From positions 124,001-188,000 of the forward strand of contig UQCF01000001.1 in assembly GCA_900539465.1 (NCBI GenBank): 64,000 nucleotides of DNA, in the 5' to 3' direction. Shown here piece by piece: positions 26,440 to 34,320 of the stretch. The notes under the pieces were generated by a model that was not told where the DNA came from, ran no database searches, and saw only the letters and a list, made by a program, of their open reading frames with translations. This DNA is from an uncultured Ruminococcus sp. (GTDB lineage: Bacteria; Bacillota; Clostridia; Oscillospirales; Acutalibacteraceae). Position 1 is the first letter of the stretch; each line of letters begins with the position of its first letter. The position numbers and the translations under genes are program-made.

Positions 26440-27180
26440 TTACATCCAAATCCAGCCGAAGCAAATTATATAAAGAAGCCACTGACCGAAAGTAAATTTA
26501 ACCGTAACCTTGCAGTCTACCGAAACACCGTCAAGCGTTGCGGTGATAACGGCAGTGCCGCGGCCGACAGCTTTGACGTTGCCATTTGAGTCAACCGTAG
26601 CAACCTTTTTATTTGATGTTGACCATTTGCAGCCGTCTGCAGAAGCTTTGACGGTAAACTTGGTGCCGTAATTAACTTCGACTTCGGTCTTATCAAGTTC
26701 AAAGCCCATTACGGGAATAAGATTTATTGTATCGTCTTTATCCATAATGGCACAGTTAGAAAACTCAATCTTAATATCGCCGGCTTTATATGCTTTGCCT
26801 TTTGTTTTGCTGAATACGGCAGTGAAAAATTCACCCGATTTTGAGTAGACGTCCATAAGCACAAACGCTACAAAACCTGTTGCGGGGTTAGCCGAGCACA
26901 AAGAAGCCTGATTTTCTTTTTCAAAAGCCTGAAGAGCCGCACCTTTTTGAATTTTTGTGCAGGTATATCCCTTTGCGGCAACAAAAGCAAAATCAGCACA
27001 GTTAAATTTGCCCGATTCAAGGTTCAGCGCAACTGTGACGGTTGTGTCTGTCTCTGCCGTAACTTTAAGAGTGAATACAGGATTTTTATAATTCGCCGCC
27101 GATGCAGAGAACGGAACTACCGCCGCAATCATCAGTACGGCAAGAAATGCCGAGAGAAATTTTTTAAATGTAATTTTCAT
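26440..27180 (-). CDS. Secreted cohesin-like / Big_2 protein with Trp-rich C-terminus
   Basis: 246 residues from the ATG at 27180; the ATG three codons earlier abuts the AAGGAG ribosome site and is too close. The signal peptide ends SASA (~residue 29). Residues ~32-160 have the nine-strand pattern of a cohesin or cohesin-like carbohydrate-associated domain (LNLESGKFNCADFAF, then FVAFVLMDVY and AGDIKIEFSNCAIMDKDD). Residues ~165-230 are a Big_2 Ig domain ending VSVDCKVTVKF. The protein finishes with the hydrophobic, aromatic tail QWLLYIICFGWIWM. It neighbours two dockerin-bearing proteins, so a cohesin-dockerin pairing is plausible but unproven. Confidence 0.6.
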   Translation of the reverse strand: MKITFKKFLSAFLAVLMIAAVVPFSASAANYKNPVFTLKVTAETDTTVTVALNLESGKFNCADFAFVAAKGYTCTKIQKGAALQAFEKENQASLCSANPATGFVAFVLMDVYSKSGEFFTAVFSKTKGKAYKAGDIKIEFSNCAIMDKDDTINLIPVMGFELDKTEVEVNYGTKFTVKASADGCKWSTSNKKVATVDSNGNVKAVGRGTAVITATLDGVSVDCKVTVKFTFGQWLLYIICFGWIWM

Positions 27181-27204
27181 ATGCCACATCTCCTTAACAA
27201 AAAC

Positions 27205-27233
27205 ATTTTAATATACTATGTAAAAAATGTCAA
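27205..27233 (-). promoter_or_regulatory. Sigma-A promoter of the cohesin-like gene
   Basis: TTGACA (27233-27228), 17 bp, TAAAAT (27210-27205). The -35 overlaps the stop of prmA. Confidence 0.7.
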
Positions 27234-28153
27234 CTCTTTTTAAGTGCAAAGCACAACCAGCCGCCGCGCTCGCGCCTTTCAACAATGCTGAAACCGTATT
27301 TTTTAAAGGCTTCGAGAACATCCGGCTCTCTTGTATCTATTATGCCGGATGTAATAAACACTGCGTCATCACTCATAAACTCTTTAACCTGAGAGCAAAA
27401 CAAAATTATAACATCTGCAACTATATTTGCCGCAACCACGTTATATTTACCCGTGACCTTATCCGCAAGATCACCCTCAAGCGCAGTGTATCGCGTTTCG
27501 TCAAATCCGTTAAGCTCTGCGTTTTCACGCGCCTTTTTTACCGCAAGCGGGTCAATATCAACAGCTACGGCTTTTTTTGCACCGAGCAAAAGTGCGCTGA
27601 CAGAGAGTATTCCGCTGCCGCAGCCGACATCAAGAAATTCAGTGTCGCGGGTAACGTAATCCTCCATCATTTCAAGGCAAAGTCTTGTGGTGTCATGACC
27701 GCCGCTGCCAAATGCAAGGCCGGGTTCAATATCAAGCACCGCTCTGTCACCGGGGTCAAAATCATCATCCCATACAGGGTGAATCATCAGCTTTTTGCCG
27801 ACGGGTATGGATTTAAAATAATCTTTCCAGTTATTCTCCCAATCCTGATTTCTGCAAACCGCAATATCAATATCGTGCGGTATTTTTTCTGCCGTATAAC
27901 GCTCGGTCAAAAAAGCGACTGCCTCCGAAGGATTTTCGTGAGGCGGAATATAGATGTGAACTATCGCTTTGGTTCTGTCTTTATTCAGTAGGTCTTCGTC
28001 TATGAGGTCAATTTTGGCAATCTCCCATGCGGCTTGTTCAAGGTCGCTGTAATCTTCAACATAAATTCCGTAAGGAACTACCATCTGTGCAATATTTTCT
28101 GCCGTTTCAACATCTTGAGACGGCACCGAAATTTTAATTTCTGTCCAATCCAT
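27230..28153 (-). CDS. prmA: Ribosomal protein L11 methyltransferase
   Basis: 307 residues. The N-terminal substrate-recognition domain (WTEIKISVP start) is followed by a SAM-binding Rossmann domain with FLDVGCGSGILSV (~residues 170-182), AVDIDPLAV and NVVAANIVADVI (the PrmA-typical NxxAN-like motif). GLAFGSGGHDTTRLCL (~residues 146-161) is diagnostic for PrmA. It trimethylates L11 in the cytoplasm. It is the third gene behind the YhaM-like nuclease and DUF2804 genes, 15 bp after the latter. Confidence 0.95.
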   Translation of the reverse strand: MDWTEIKISVPSQDVETAENIAQMVVPYGIYVEDYSDLEQAAWEIAKIDLIDEDLLNKDRTKAIVHIYIPPHENPSEAVAFLTERYTAEKIPHDIDIAVCRNQDWENNWKDYFKSIPVGKKLMIHPVWDDDFDPGDRAVLDIEPGLAFGSGGHDTTRLCLEMMEDYVTRDTEFLDVGCGSGILSVSALLLGAKKAVAVDIDPLAVKKARENAELNGFDETRYTALEGDLADKVTGKYNVVAANIVADVIILFCSQVKEFMSDDAVFITSGIIDTREPDVLEAFKKYGFSIVERRERGGWLCFALKKS

Positions 28154-28168
28154 ATATACTCCGAAAAA

Positions 28169-29197
28169 TCAATATTTATTATGTACATCTTCTGCAAAGC
28201 ACAAAAGGTCTTTAATTTCAAGAACTGTACCGTCGTCAAGCACAGCCTTACCGCTCATTCTGCCAAACACCTGATGTTGATCGGTGACTATGAACTTAAC
28301 GTCTATTTTTGCGCTTCTGTCTATAATCGGCACAAAGTTCATCTCAAATCTGCCGTCGCTGGATGTGAAAGTCCACGGGTCGGTATAGCTTGATGTGGGA
28401 ATGTTAAAAGTTACGTCATCAAGTTTATGAGCCTTTCCGTCATAAAATATGACATTTTCGCTTGCCGCAGAGGTATCGCCGAAGCCGTATCCGATATTAA
28501 AGCCGAACGGTTTGCCGTTTACGACTCCGTTTCCGGAGCCCCAATACCATGTGTTGTCATATGTCCATACGCCTCTGCCCCAGTCGAGAGTGCCAAAATC
28601 CGTTGCAGGGTCAAATTTATAGTCTCTGCCGTCAAATCTCGCTTTGCCGCTCGCGCGCATACAATTTATTTTTTGATTGTAATAGAAAGCTGTCTTTTTC
28701 TCTTTCCACGGGGTGGCGATAACCATTGAGTCCATCTCGGGTTGTTCCAAAGTAATGTCGCAGTCAAAGGGCTTTCCGTCTTTAAAATTATCAAAGTGAC
28801 AGATAATTCTGCGGCTGCCGTCGTATTTTAAAAACTTCATTTGAAGTCTGCCGTCTTTATACATAACGTGACCGCTTTCGGAAGACGAGGGCATTTTCAG
28901 CTTGCCCATCGGGAAAGCGTTGAGAACAGTCTCTGTATGCTCGCAAGGAACGGAAAAATCCAAAAGAGAAACGGATTGTAAGCCGATATATCCGTCGTCC
29001 GAAATTGTGAAAGCAATGCCGAAATTGCCGGAATTTGATATCACAAGGTAATAATCCCACTCTTTGATTCTGTATGCCGGCGCTTTTATTGCACTGCGGT
29101 CATACACCTGAACCTGTTGCCTTGACCAGCCGGGCTCTCTGAGCGTACCGTCTTTTTTAAGCAAAGTCTGAACGGTTGTTACTTCATGGTTTCTCAA
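28169..29197 (-). CDS. DUF2804 family protein (paralogue 1)
   Basis: 342 residues with a TTG start behind GGGGAG. The frame has the DUF2804 signature: an N-terminal KDGTLREPGW segment, RIKEWDYYLV, FYYNQKINCM and the run DFGTLDWGRGVWTYDNTWYW (~residues 195-214). No signal peptide is seen. The family has no established reaction; the sequence suggests a large beta-sandwich of lipocalin/hydroxysteroid-hydratase-like type. It is homologous along its length to the gene at 30810-31826. Confidence 0.8.
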   Translation of the reverse strand: MRNHEVTTVQTLLKKDGTLREPGWSRQQVQVYDRSAIKAPAYRIKEWDYYLVISNSGNFGIAFTISDDGYIGLQSVSLLDFSVPCEHTETVLNAFPMGKLKMPSSSESGHVMYKDGRLQMKFLKYDGSRRIICHFDNFKDGKPFDCDITLEQPEMDSMVIATPWKEKKTAFYYNQKINCMRASGKARFDGRDYKFDPATDFGTLDWGRGVWTYDNTWYWGSGNGVVNGKPFGFNIGYGFGDTSAASENVIFYDGKAHKLDDVTFNIPTSSYTDPWTFTSSDGRFEMNFVPIIDRSAKIDVKFIVTDQHQVFGRMSGKAVLDDGTVLEIKDLLCFAEDVHNKY

Positions 29198-29211
29198 TCT
29201 TAACTCCCCTT

Positions 29212-30183
29212 TTATAATAAATTAGCTTTGGGTTTTATTTCTTTAATACCGGGATTATAAAGCTTTCTGTTTTCGAGTGCCCACTGACGCGCGGTAAATT
29301 CGCCTGAACCGACCTCGCCTGCAGCACTTGTAATTTCATATATTCTTGCATCAAGCATGTCAAGCTGTGAAAGTATCTCTGCCTCAAGAAACATAGGTCT
29401 CACAGCTGCGCCGAACTCCGGTTCGCCGTGATGCGAAAGCACCATATGCTCAATAAGCATCAGCGTATTGGGGTCTGTGCCGAGTTCACGGCCCTTTTTC
29501 TCAATATTCATAGTGCCTTTAACAAGGTGACCTATAAGCATACCCTCAACGGTGTAGCCTGTGACAACTCCCGCGTCGGAGACATCAAATTCCCATATCT
29601 TTGCAACATCATGAAGTATAACGCCGCTTAAAAGCAGCTCTCTGTCAACGCTCGGGTATATGTCGCTGACCTTTTCGGCAAGACGCATCACAGAAAGGGT
29701 GTGATACATCAGTCCTCCTCTGATTGCATGGTGAAGCTTGAACGCCGCGGGGCAAACCGTGAGAGCCTCTTTATTTTCGGAAAGAATTGACGTAACCAAA
29801 TTTTTAAGCTCTTTGTTTTCAAAATTTTCGGCGGTCGAATATATAATATCAAACATGCTCTCTCCGCTGTATTCTGAGCTCGGAACAAAATCTTCTATTT
29901 TTACGTTATCCGACGCCAGCGCAGGTCTTATTCTGTCAACCCTGAGCTGAGGCATATCGTTAAACATTGATTCCGTTCCTCTGATTTTGACAACATTGTT
30001 GACCTTTATATCGCCGTGAATATCCTCTTTATAATCCCACAGCTTTCCGTTTATTTCGCCGGAACTGTCTGTAAGCGTTAAATCAAGATAAGGCAGACCC
30101 TTTGCGGTTTTTTTAACTTCAAGGCTTTTTACAAGGCAAAAGCCCTCTACTGCACCGGATGAGCCGACAGGTTTAAAATTCAT
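29212..30183 (-). CDS. 3'-5' exoribonuclease YhaM-like (OB-fold plus HD domain)
   Basis: 323 residues. An N-terminal OB-fold (~10-95, TDSSGEINGKLWDY) is followed by an HD phosphohydrolase domain. HD residues include HHAIRGGLMYHTLSVMRLAE (~residues 151-170), the HD pair in LLLSGVILHDVAKI (~residues 185-198) and LSHHGEPEFGAAVRP. It trims RNA (and ssDNA) 3' ends in Bacillus and Staphylococcus. It has its own promoter just upstream and leads the operon with DUF2804 and prmA. Confidence 0.88.
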   Translation of the reverse strand: MNFKPVGSSGAVEGFCLVKSLEVKKTAKGLPYLDLTLTDSSGEINGKLWDYKEDIHGDIKVNNVVKIRGTESMFNDMPQLRVDRIRPALASDNVKIEDFVPSSEYSGESMFDIIYSTAENFENKELKNLVTSILSENKEALTVCPAAFKLHHAIRGGLMYHTLSVMRLAEKVSDIYPSVDRELLLSGVILHDVAKIWEFDVSDAGVVTGYTVEGMLIGHLVKGTMNIEKKGRELGTDPNTLMLIEHMVLSHHGEPEFGAAVRPMFLEAEILSQLDMLDARIYEITSAAGEVGSGEFTARQWALENRKLYNPGIKEIKPKANLL

Positions 30184-30209
30184 TGCAAAACCTCCCTTTA
30201 CCGAATTTA

Positions 30210-30238
30210 ATTATACCAAACGCCATATGTATTTGCAA
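30210..30238 (-). promoter_or_regulatory. Sigma-A promoter of the yhaM-like / DUF2804 / prmA operon
   Basis: TTGCAA (30238-30233), 17 bp, TATAAT (30215-30210). Confidence 0.75.
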
Positions 30239-30257
30239 ACATTATTTAAAGAAAAAA

Positions 30258-30300
30258 GTCACAAAGCGTGAAATACATTTTTCTCTCAACGCTTTGTGAC
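30258..30300 (-). terminator. Terminator of the B116-like gene
   Basis: 12-bp inverted repeat GTCACAAAGCGT / ACGCTTTGTGAC. The minus strand continues TTTTTTCTTT. Confidence 0.9.
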
Positions 30301-30329
30301 CTTTAATGCTTAATCAAAATATATAAATT

Positions 30330-30707
30330 TTAAATCTTTTTTGATATATATTGGCAGTAAACATATATGTTTTGTATTTTTTTTGCCTGCGAACCGTATT
30401 TAGTTTCTATTATAGGCTGTGTCTCGGACGGGGTAACATATGTTTTAAAAACGATTGCATCCTGCCCGGGGCGCATGTTGAAAATTTTTTTGTATGTATA
30501 ATGCTGCCCTTTAATGTTAAGATATTTGAAAACAATCTCTTCCAAGGGGTCGCCGGAAAAGCAACGAATAACGTCGTCCTCTTTATACATCTCAATTATG
30601 GCTTTTGCTTCTTCAAAAGTGAGCATATTGCTTTTAAACTCGCCCTCGTTTACAACATTGCTCATAGATATGTTATCAAGAAGCAACAACGGTAAATCTT
30701 TTTGCAT
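30330..30707 (-). CDS. Small soluble protein, possibly STIV B116-like (DUF1874)
   Basis: 125 residues with AGGAGG before the ATG. The sequence shows LTFEEAKAIIEMY (~residues 29-41), an acidic helix with GDPLEEIVFKYLNI (~residues 52-65) and MRPGQDAIVFKTYV (~residues 79-92). This order resembles the B116/DUF1874 fold known from archaeal viruses and scattered bacteria, in which a small alpha/beta protein ends in a PGD-x-A-VF strand. I cannot confirm this without a profile search. The gene is a monocistronic unit with a perfect consensus promoter and a strong terminator, so it is probably well expressed. Function unknown. Confidence 0.6.
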   Translation of the reverse strand: MQKDLPLLLLDNISMSNVVNEGEFKSNMLTFEEAKAIIEMYKEDDVIRCFSGDPLEEIVFKYLNIKGQHYTYKKIFNMRPGQDAIVFKTYVTPSETQPIIETKYGSQAKKIQNIYVYCQYISKKI

Positions 30708-30757
30708 ATATTATCCTCCTTTTAGTTGATTATGTACAAAATATTTGTAACAATTTC

Positions 30758-30786
30758 ATTATAAATAAAGGATAAGCTCTTGTCAA
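30758..30786 (-). promoter_or_regulatory. Perfect consensus sigma-A promoter of the B116-like gene
   Basis: TTGACA (30786-30781), 17 bp, TATAAT (30763-30758): both hexamers and spacing match the consensus exactly. Confidence 0.85.
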
Positions 30787-30809
30787 GTATTGTCAACAAG
30801 TTAACAATC

Positions 30810-31826
30810 TTACCAGCGGTTATCGCTCATTTCCGTAAAGCTGAGCATATCCTTAACCTCAATTTTTTCGCCGCTGTCAAGCACGGCATAGCCGTTAAAA
30901 ATTCCGAAAACCTGGTGGCATATGTTGCCCACTACCCCTACACGCGATGACGTGTAGTTATCAAACACGGGCGTCATGGTCATATCAAATCTGCCGTCGT
31001 CCGAGGTAAAGTACCACGGCTTCATCCAATCTGATTTATCTTTTTTTAAATATACATCGCCTATTTTGTGCGCCTTGCCGTCAATAAAAAGCATATTTTC
31101 GCTGGCAGCTTTCATATTGCCGAAACCCCAGCCGATTTCAAAGCCGAAGACTCTGCCATCATCAAGCCGTGACGAGCCGTTGCCCCAATACCAACTGCAT
31201 TTATAAGGCCAAACGCCTCTGCCCCAATCGAGAAGTCCGAAATCTTTTTGCGGGTCAAATTCCGCTTTCAGACCGCGCACTTTACAAAATCCCGAAGCCG
31301 CCATGCAGTTGATTTTTTGATTGAGATAAAACTGCGTCTTTTTATTAAACGGCACAGCCATAACCAAAGATTCGTGCCCGTCAAATTCGCTCAAAGTAAT
31401 GTCGCAGTCCACTTCGTCTTTTTTATATGCGCGCAATATTCTTTTATTGCCTGCATACTCAACAGACATCTCAAAATTTTTATTTATATAAAAGACCTTA
31501 TGCGGAAGTTCTGTATTGTTTTCAAGCCCGAGCTTTCCTGCTGTGAGCGGTTTAAGAGATAAGAACTCCTCGCGTTTGCCGGATTTTAAATTTACAATGT
31601 TGATGTTAGCCGCACCGCCGAAAGAAATATCAAATATAATGAACTGAACCATATATTCGCCGCTCAAAATCTGATAAAAATCCCACTCCTTTATCCTCAA
31701 AGGGTTGCCTTTTACGGCATTGCGTTCATACTCATATAACATTCTTTTGCAAAAGCCCGGCTCATTCAAAGAACCGTCTTCTTTTAAAAGAAGTGTTTTA
31801 GAAGATATTTCGTGATTTTTTCTCAT
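30810..31826 (-). CDS. DUF2804 family protein (paralogue 2)
   Basis: 338 residues, homologous end to end to the protein at 28169-29197. Shared landmarks are KEDGSLNEPGF near the start, RIKEWDFYQIL, FYLNQKINCMAASGF and DFGLLDWGRGVWPYKCSWYW (~residues 195-214). No signal peptide is seen. It is transcribed alone from a promoter at 31901-31873. The function of DUF2804 is not established. Two diverged copies 1.6 kb apart suggest an old duplication with later insertion of the genes between them. Confidence 0.8.
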   Translation of the reverse strand: MRKNHEISSKTLLLKEDGSLNEPGFCKRMLYEYERNAVKGNPLRIKEWDFYQILSGEYMVQFIIFDISFGGAANINIVNLKSGKREEFLSLKPLTAGKLGLENNTELPHKVFYINKNFEMSVEYAGNKRILRAYKKDEVDCDITLSEFDGHESLVMAVPFNKKTQFYLNQKINCMAASGFCKVRGLKAEFDPQKDFGLLDWGRGVWPYKCSWYWGNGSSRLDDGRVFGFEIGWGFGNMKAASENMLFIDGKAHKIGDVYLKKDKSDWMKPWYFTSDDGRFDMTMTPVFDNYTSSRVGVVGNICHQVFGIFNGYAVLDSGEKIEVKDMLSFTEMSDNRW

Positions 31827-31872
31827 ATGCTTTGCCCCGATTTGCCTTTCTTAAATTTTACCGTCCGAATTT

Positions 31873-31901
31873 ATTATACAACTTTCGGCGCCGTATTTCA
31901 A
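31873..31901 (-). promoter_or_regulatory. Sigma-A promoter of DUF2804 paralogue 2
   Basis: TTGAAA (31901-31896), 17 bp, TATAAT (31878-31873). It is back to back with the ymdB promoter. Confidence 0.75.
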
Positions 31902-31920
31902 TTCATACAATTATAAAGTG

Positions 31921-31949
31921 TTGAAAAAAAACATGCGATAGTGTATAAT
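31921..31949 (+). promoter_or_regulatory. Sigma-A promoter of the ymdB-recG-luxS operon
   Basis: TTGAAA (31921-31926), 17 bp, TATAAT (31944-31949), 31 bp before the ymdB ATG. Confidence 0.75.
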
Positions 31950-31980
31950 ATTTTATATGTTTTTGAAAGGCGGCAGATAT

Positions 31981-32751
31981 ATGAATATTTTTGTTTTGGG
32001 CGATGTTGTCGGGAGCGGAGGATGTGAGATAATCCGTAAGCATCTGCCGGCTTTAAAGAAACTTAACAGTATAGACGTCTGCATTGCAAACGGTGAAAAC
32101 TCGGCAGTCGGCAACGGTATAACCCCCTATTCTGCCGACCATCTTTTCACAAGCGGTGTTGATTTTATTACAACGGGCAATCATGTTTTTAAAAAGAACG
32201 AAATATACCGTTATCTTGACGAAAACGCGCATATTATAAGGCCTTACAACATGAACACCTCAAACCCCGGCAAAGGCACGGGGATAATCGACATGGGCAG
32301 AGTGAGAATAGGCGTTATAAATCTCTTGGGCAAAGCTTTTATGTCGGCGTCAAACGACCCGTTTGACGCTGCAGACAGAGCGCTTGAAGAGATAGAAGAC
32401 TGCAAAATAAAGCTCGTTGATTTTCATGCCGAAGCTACGGGAGAAAAAAGAGCACTCGCATTTTATCTTGACGGCAGAGTTTCTGCCTTTTTCGGCACTC
32501 ACACTCATGTTCAGACTGCCGACGCTCAGGTTTTGCCCGGCGGAACGGCGTATATAACGGATCTCGGTATGTGCGGACCCGAAAATTCGGTGCTCGGCGT
32601 TGAACCCGAAGCTATAATCAGAAGCCTTAGGACAGGTATGCCGACAAGGTTTACGGAATCCGAGGCTCCGAGCTTTATATGCGGATGTATTTTTGAAATT
32701 GACGATAAGAGCGGCAAAGCAATTTCTGCCAAATCAATATGTATCAGGTGA
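31981..32751 (+). CDS. ymdB: YmdB-family metallophosphoesterase (2',3'-cyclic nucleotide phosphodiesterase)
   Basis: 256 residues from the ATG at 31981, which aligns with the family start MxIxxxGDVVG; an in-frame ATG eight codons earlier is not needed. Motifs are GDVVGSGGCE, ANGENSAVGNG (~residues 40-50), TTGNHVFKK (~residues 70-78), DFHAEATGEK (~residues 149-158) and FGTHTHVQTAD (~residues 173-183). In Bacillus this cytoplasmic enzyme hydrolyses cyclic nucleotides and controls biofilm/motility decisions. It is the first gene of a long plus-strand unit. Confidence 0.9.
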   Translation: MNIFVLGDVVGSGGCEIIRKHLPALKKLNSIDVCIANGENSAVGNGITPYSADHLFTSGVDFITTGNHVFKKNEIYRYLDENAHIIRPYNMNTSNPGKGTGIIDMGRVRIGVINLLGKAFMSASNDPFDAADRALEEIEDCKIKLVDFHAEATGEKRALAFYLDGRVSAFFGTHTHVQTADAQVLPGGTAYITDLGMCGPENSVLGVEPEAIIRSLRTGMPTRFTESEAPSFICGCIFEIDDKSGKAISAKSICIR

Positions 32752-32757
32752 TAACAG

Positions 32758-34320
32758 ATGAAAAATTTTATTCGCATAATCGCGTTCTTAGTTGCGGCTT
32801 TCACAGTTGTTTCTTTCGGCGGATGTTTTGATTATTCATATATAGACGACACATCCGACACTGTGCCGGATAAACTGCAATCCTCCGAAAAAAAGATGAT
32901 TGATGAAATTAAAATAAATCTCGCTTATAATTCCGCTGATTCTTTGGACCCGTACGCCGCAAAAAGCGACCTAAACAGAAATTTATCTTCTCTTATATAT
33001 GACAGCCTTTTTGAAGTGGACAACACCTTTAAAGCGGTTGCTCAAATAGCGGAAAGCTATGTTCAGACAGAAGACAAAATCACCGTCACGCTAAAAAAAT
33101 CGCTTTATTTTTCCGACTCCTCCGCGCTCGGCGCAGAAGACGTTGTGTATTCTTTTAACACGGCAAAGACGAGCGAAAGATATAAAACCGCACTTTCTGT
33201 TTTTAAAAGTGCGGAAAGCTCCGGCAGCAATGTTGATTTTTATTTTGCCGAGCCTTGCCCCGAGGGAGTAAACCTTTTAAGCTTTCCGATAATAAAATCA
33301 AATTCTTTTAAAAACGGAACTAAGACAGATATTTCGCTCGGAAGCGGAAGATACACATTATCCGAGAACAAAGACGGAACTCTCTATCTCACCTGCAATG
33401 AAAAACGCCTCGGCGGATACACGCCCGTATACAGAAATCTCGGCCTTGTAAGCGCTTCGGATAACGAGAGCATACATTCGCTTTTTTCTCTCGGCCATTC
33501 AAATTTTATAACAGAAACCTTTAACGACGGCAATTATACACAGACCATAGGCGCAACAAATAAAATCATGCTCTCTAACGTAGTTTATCTTGTGTGCAAA
33601 AAGTCCAATAAAATATTTGAGGACCCGAAAGTGAAGCAGGCAATAAGCCTTGCAATCAACCGTGATGAAATAGCTGATTACAGCTTTATAAACTACGCAA
33701 AATCTGCTTACACGCCGCTTCACCCAGATTATTATAAAACCGCAAAACGAAAGAATGAAAATGAAACGTTTGACATTCAAAAATCCAAAGACGCGCTTGA
33801 CTCGGCAGGGTTTACAAACATAAACCCGAAATATAATTTCAGATATGCCGACGGCAAAATTTTGGAATTTAACCTTGCCGTATGCAAAGACAACAGCTTT
33901 AAAGTCAGCGCGGCCAAAAAGATCAAGGAACAGCTCGACGCCGTAGGTATTCAGGTAAGCGTTAAGGAATATGAAGAAAAGGACTTTTTAAACGCCGTAA
34001 AATCAGGCAAATACGATATGTATATAGGCGAATGTAAGCTTACGAACGCTCTCGATTTATCTGTATTTTTCACAGAGGGCAGCGCGGTATCTTACGGTAT
34101 AGACGCAAAATGCGAAAGCGCACAAAAATACACCGATTATAAAAACGGCAGTGTAACTCTTGATGACTTTCTCGATACTTTCACATCTGAAATGCCGTTT
34201 ATTCCCCTTCTTTACAGATACGGCGCGGCATCTGCCAACTCGGCGATGGCTGTTGCGGACAACACGATAGTAACCGATTATTATTATAATGCAGAAAATT
34301 GGAAGAGCATAAATGATTAG
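32758..34320 (+). CDS. Oligopeptide-type ABC substrate-binding lipoprotein (SBP_bac_5)
   Basis: 520 residues. The lipoprotein signal ends VSFGGC, with Cys at ~residue 22. The mature part has the family-5 SBP layout: NSADSLDPYAA (~residues 60-70), FSDSSALGAEDVVYSFNTAK (~residues 119-138) and VKQAISLAINRDEIAD (~residues 293-308). It binds peptides or another small solute outside the membrane. No permease or ATPase genes are adjacent. It lies between ymdB and recG, and its stop overlaps the recG start (ATGATTAG), so it is probably co-transcribed with a distant transporter partner elsewhere. Confidence 0.85.
   Translation: MKNFIRIIAFLVAAFTVVSFGGCFDYSYIDDTSDTVPDKLQSSEKKMIDEIKINLAYNSADSLDPYAAKSDLNRNLSSLIYDSLFEVDNTFKAVAQIAESYVQTEDKITVTLKKSLYFSDSSALGAEDVVYSFNTAKTSERYKTALSVFKSAESSGSNVDFYFAEPCPEGVNLLSFPIIKSNSFKNGTKTDISLGSGRYTLSENKDGTLYLTCNEKRLGGYTPVYRNLGLVSASDNESIHSLFSLGHSNFITETFNDGNYTQTIGATNKIMLSNVVYLVCKKSNKIFEDPKVKQAISLAINRDEIADYSFINYAKSAYTPLHPDYYKTAKRKNENETFDIQKSKDALDSAGFTNINPKYNFRYADGKILEFNLAVCKDNSFKVSAAKKIKEQLDAVGIQVSVKEYEEKDFLNAVKSGKYDMYIGECKLTNALDLSVFFTEGSAVSYGIDAKCESAQKYTDYKNGSVTLDDFLDTFTSEMPFIPLLYRYGAASANSAMAVADNTIVTDYYYNAENWKSIND

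Noticed and set aside
27227..27991. 254-codon plus-strand ORF opposite prmA
   Set aside because: It is antisense to an unmistakable prmA, has no ribosome site and a Cys/Lys-rich composition typical of a shadow frame.
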